NCBI GenBank assembly: GCA_965601955.1
Contig: OZ271855.1
Location: 1,922,001-1,986,000, forward strand
Length of the DNA stretch: 64,000 nucleotides
Source: RHLJ01 sp965601955
GTDB taxonomy: Bacteria; Bacteroidota; Rhodothermia; Balneolales; Balneolaceae
Reading direction: 5' to 3'
Below, piece after piece: positions 62,114 through 64,000 of this stretch. The position numbers were made by a program, and so were the translations under genes. Under the pieces are notes generated by a model that searched no databases, was not told the DNA's origin, and was given only the letters and a program-made list of their open reading frames with translations. Numbering within the stretch: the stretch's first letter is position 1; every line of letters begins with the position of its first letter.

Positions 62114-63409
62114 CTAGTTTATTATGACCTGGTATTGAAGTACAATCATATTTCTTCTCTCTTTTTGAGTAATTGCTATTCCTTCGGTAAAAAAGACGGG
62201 TCTATTCTGAAGCCCTAACGTCAGCTTATTGAAATGACTATTTATGTAGTAGTTTATACTAAAGTCATAGACTAAAACAGGATCATTAAGCCTCTCGAAT
62301 TCAGAATATTGAATAGAGATATTCGGCTGAATTTTATCACTCCTTCTACTAATGAAGCCTTCCCGAAAAAGATATCCAAGTTGGAAAAAAGCAGTCGTAC
62401 CCGTTCCCATCATAGGGAACGCGTTTCCTGATCCATTGAAAGATGCATTTTGACTTATTCCATTGGCAGCATTGTTCGCTCCTACATTACGAATGTAATC
62501 AGGGCCATAATTGAGTTTATACAACCCAAGGAAAGAGGTGATAGCAGTTCCTTTACTGTGGTTTACTGGCGAGTCAAAGAAGAAATCCACAGCAAAGTGA
62601 GTCATATTATGGAACAATGTATCTGAACCATTGGGCGAACTCCACATAGCTTTTGGCTGATGCATAAAGCCAATACCGACATTAAAGAATTTTTTCTCCC
62701 CCAGGTAAGTACCCTTAGAATATCCCGACTTATTACTCTCTTTATCGAAGAATTGGAATTTGACATACCCTGAAGTTTTTAACCTTGGCATTGTATTGGC
62801 AAAATCGGAGTGGGTGCCGGGAGCATTAGAATCGAATGCGAGAGGGTTATTTAGAACAAATCGATAATCTAAAGCGCTCAACTTACCTTTTAACCATAAT
62901 CCTAAATTTCTTGCTGTATCGTCATTTCTATTAACAGAATTAAGGGTTACTAGGGGGGCGTCTAATGTCAATAACGTGCTGCTACTTCTTACATCATAAC
63001 GTGTAAGCCCTTGCCAGCCAGATTTTCCCACACCAATTTCGAATTCATCTGCAATCGAATATTCAGCATAAAGGTCCAATACTTTGAATGAAAAGGAATC
63101 GCTGGTTTGATAGTTTAAATTGTTTCCTCCAAATGTACTGTAGATATAAATATCCGGAGTTAGCTGAGCTTTTATATTTACACGTAGCCTTCGTGCAGAG
63201 ATATCGAAATAAGAATCTGCGTCTTCTCCATAAATAGTGGAGCCTGGATTCAGTTCAGTATATCGTACCCAAAATTGAGTCATCAAAGATGCCTTGATAA
63301 ATGTTTGTCCCTCATCGTCCAGGTTGATTAACAAAGATTCATTTTGAGGAAAGGCATAGGATGAGAATAATACTATCGAGAATAGATAGGATAGTAGGAG
63401 TTTTTTCAT
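62114..63409 (-). CDS. Porin-like outer-membrane protein, OprO/P type
   Basis: The 431-residue protein has a signal peptide ending YAFPQ (residue 22), followed by alternating strands typical of a 16-strand porin: KASLMTQFWVRYTELNPG, ISARRLRVNIKAQLTPDIYIYSTFGG and YAEYSIADEFEIGVGKSGWQGLTRYD. It resembles phosphate-selective porin-like proteins, but specificity is not visible. It lies just upstream of the PQQ dehydrogenase and may bring its substrate in. Confidence 0.8.
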   Translation of the reverse strand: MKKLLLSYLFSIVLFSSYAFPQNESLLINLDDEGQTFIKASLMTQFWVRYTELNPGSTIYGEDADSYFDISARRLRVNIKAQLTPDIYIYSTFGGNNLNYQTSDSFSFKVLDLYAEYSIADEFEIGVGKSGWQGLTRYDVRSSSTLLTLDAPLVTLNSVNRNDDTARNLGLWLKGKLSALDYRFVLNNPLAFDSNAPGTHSDFANTMPRLKTSGYVKFQFFDKESNKSGYSKGTYLGEKKFFNVGIGFMHQPKAMWSSPNGSDTLFHNMTHFAVDFFFDSPVNHSKGTAITSFLGLYKLNYGPDYIRNVGANNAANGISQNASFNGSGNAFPMMGTGTTAFFQLGYLFREGFISRRSDKIQPNISIQYSEFERLNDPVLVYDFSINYYINSHFNKLTLGLQNRPVFFTEGIAITQKERRNMIVLQYQVIIN

Positions 63410-63490
63410 GAGTGAGTGCTTAAATCCACTAAAGGATAGTCACTCAATAAGAACTATTTATGAAGGCTGTTACCTCGCAGAAATTTTATA

Positions 63491-63524
63491 ATAAAAAAGC
63501 CTTCTTCAGATTTCTGAAGAAGGC
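63491..63524 (-). terminator. Rho-independent terminator of sucD
   Basis: GCCTTCTTCAGA (63499-63510) pairs perfectly with TCTGAAGAAGGC (63513-63524). On the minus strand, after sucD, the stem is followed by TTTTTTATTATA. Confidence 0.92.
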
Positions 63525-63551
63525 CTTAAAATAATCTGAAAGTGAAGCTAT

Positions 63552-64000
63552 TTAAACTAGCACTCCTTTCAAGGTCTCACCAATATCAGCAGGGCTTTCA
63601 ACAACTGTAATACCTGCTTCAGCAAGGGCTCTTTTCTTTTCCTGCGCCGTTCCCTTGCCACCAGCGATAATGGCACCTGCGTGTCCCATTCTTCGTCCCG
63701 GAGGCGCTGTTGACCCCGCGATAAAGGCAACCACTGGTTTAGTAACATGTTCTTTGATATAAGCAGCAGCTTCTTCCTCAGCAGAACCTCCAATTTCACC
63801 GATAAGAACGATCGATTCTGTATCAGGATCGTCCTGGAAGAGTTTTACAGCGTCAAGGTGGGTAGTGCCGATTACCGGGTCACCACCAATACCGATTGCC
63901 GTACTTTGACCTAATCCCACTTTAGTAAGCTGATCTACTGCTTCATAAGTAAGTGTACCAGATCGGGAAATTAAACCGACAGAACCGGGAGAAAAGATAT
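63552..64000 (-). CDS. sucD: Succinyl-CoA ligase alpha subunit, C-terminal part only
   Basis: The gene enters the window from the right edge; its 5' end lies outside. About 149 codons are present, starting in IFSPGSVGLISRSGTLTYEAVDQL and continuing GLGQSTAIGIGGDP, FIAGSTAPPGRRMGHAGAIIAGGKGTAQEK, with the phospho-histidine in the RMGHAGA motif. The frame runs upstream past the ATG at 63920, which is an internal Met, not the start. It makes succinyl-CoA in the citric acid cycle together with SucC. Confidence 0.95.
   Translation of the reverse strand, partial: IFSPGSVGLISRSGTLTYEAVDQLTKVGLGQSTAIGIGGDPVIGTTHLDAVKLFQDDPDTESIVLIGEIGGSAEEEAAAYIKEHVTKPVVAFIAGSTAPPGRRMGHAGAIIAGGKGTAQEKKRALAEAGITVVESPADIGETLKGVLV

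Noticed and set aside
63552..63920. A self-contained 122-residue protein starting at 63920
   Set aside because: The frame continues upstream with conserved SucD sequence to the window edge, so the Met is internal.
1..64000. tRNA, rRNA, riboswitch, CRISPR or prophage genes
   Set aside because: No tRNA-like arms, conserved rRNA segments, repeat-spacer arrays or phage structural genes were seen by reading; a covariance search would be needed to exclude small RNAs.

Overview
The window looks like a chromosomal segment of a marine or halophilic member of the Balneolaceae or a close relative (Balneolota/Rhodothermota, Bacteroidota-like). I infer this from very large secreted proteins ending in a type IX secretion sorting domain with the NYPNPFNP motif, many lipoproteins with Bacteroidota-style signals, DUF6090 and LytTR-type regulators, a CrtY-type lycopene cyclase, and a moderate to low GC content. 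There is no rRNA, tRNA, CRISPR array, transposase or phage gene that I can see. Most of the window is ordinary core and accessory chromosome.

Layout. 1-15265 (minus): three giant secreted proteins. The first is cut by the window start and is a tandem paralogue of the second; the third shares only its C-terminal half with the second. 15494-19085 (plus): dTDP-L-rhamnose operon rfbA-rfbD-rfbC-rfbB and an EVE-domain gene. 19107-22470: a beta-propeller-like lipoprotein, a di-haem cytochrome c peroxidase and a RibD/DHFR-like reductase. 22530-24682: an AT-rich aryl-sulfate sulfotransferase-like gene bounded by 104-bp direct repeats that copy the leader and first codons of the next gene, dcd. 24637-26757 (plus): dcd, a BFD-like ferredoxin and rsmE. 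26754-28985 (minus): an unknown protein coupled to a 39-residue cysteine-rich metallothionein-like peptide, then TfoX-N, DUF1835 and thioesterase genes. 29028-31809 (minus): a TetR regulator with two matching palindromic operators, lycopene cyclase and nitrilase. 31855-32871 (plus): threonine aldolase.

32868-39789 (minus) is one tight operon: ABC ATPase, an ABC permease fused to an M1 metallopeptidase, a LytS-type histidine kinase, a LytTR response regulator and a DUF6090 membrane protein. 39973-41052 (plus): a Spy-like periplasmic protein and an NTF2-like protein. 41123-43392 (minus): a two-subunit GMC-type dehydrogenase. 43719-44918: an FG-GAP lipoprotein. 45008-46771: a secreted chorismate mutase, convergent with an ArgD-type aminotransferase. 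46959-49448: two YceI-like proteins around a beta-barrel protein. 49503-52582: a HisN-type phosphatase and an M1-like protein that has lost its zinc site. 52646-54867 (minus): a NatAB-type ABC exporter. 55002-59861 (plus): glycogen synthesis genes glgA-glgC followed by VOC, methyltransferase and GNAT genes. 59881-63409 (minus): a PQQ dehydrogenase and a porin. 63552-64000 (minus): the 3' part of sucD with its terminator.

The most unusual items are the metallothionein-like peptide and its coupled partner, the direct-repeat-bounded sulfotransferase segment, the ABC/M1-peptidase/LytTR operon, the inactivated M1 protein, the TetR gene without a usual start codon, and the paralogous giant adhesin-like genes with exchangeable modules. 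All family assignments come from reading the protein sequences; no database search was run.
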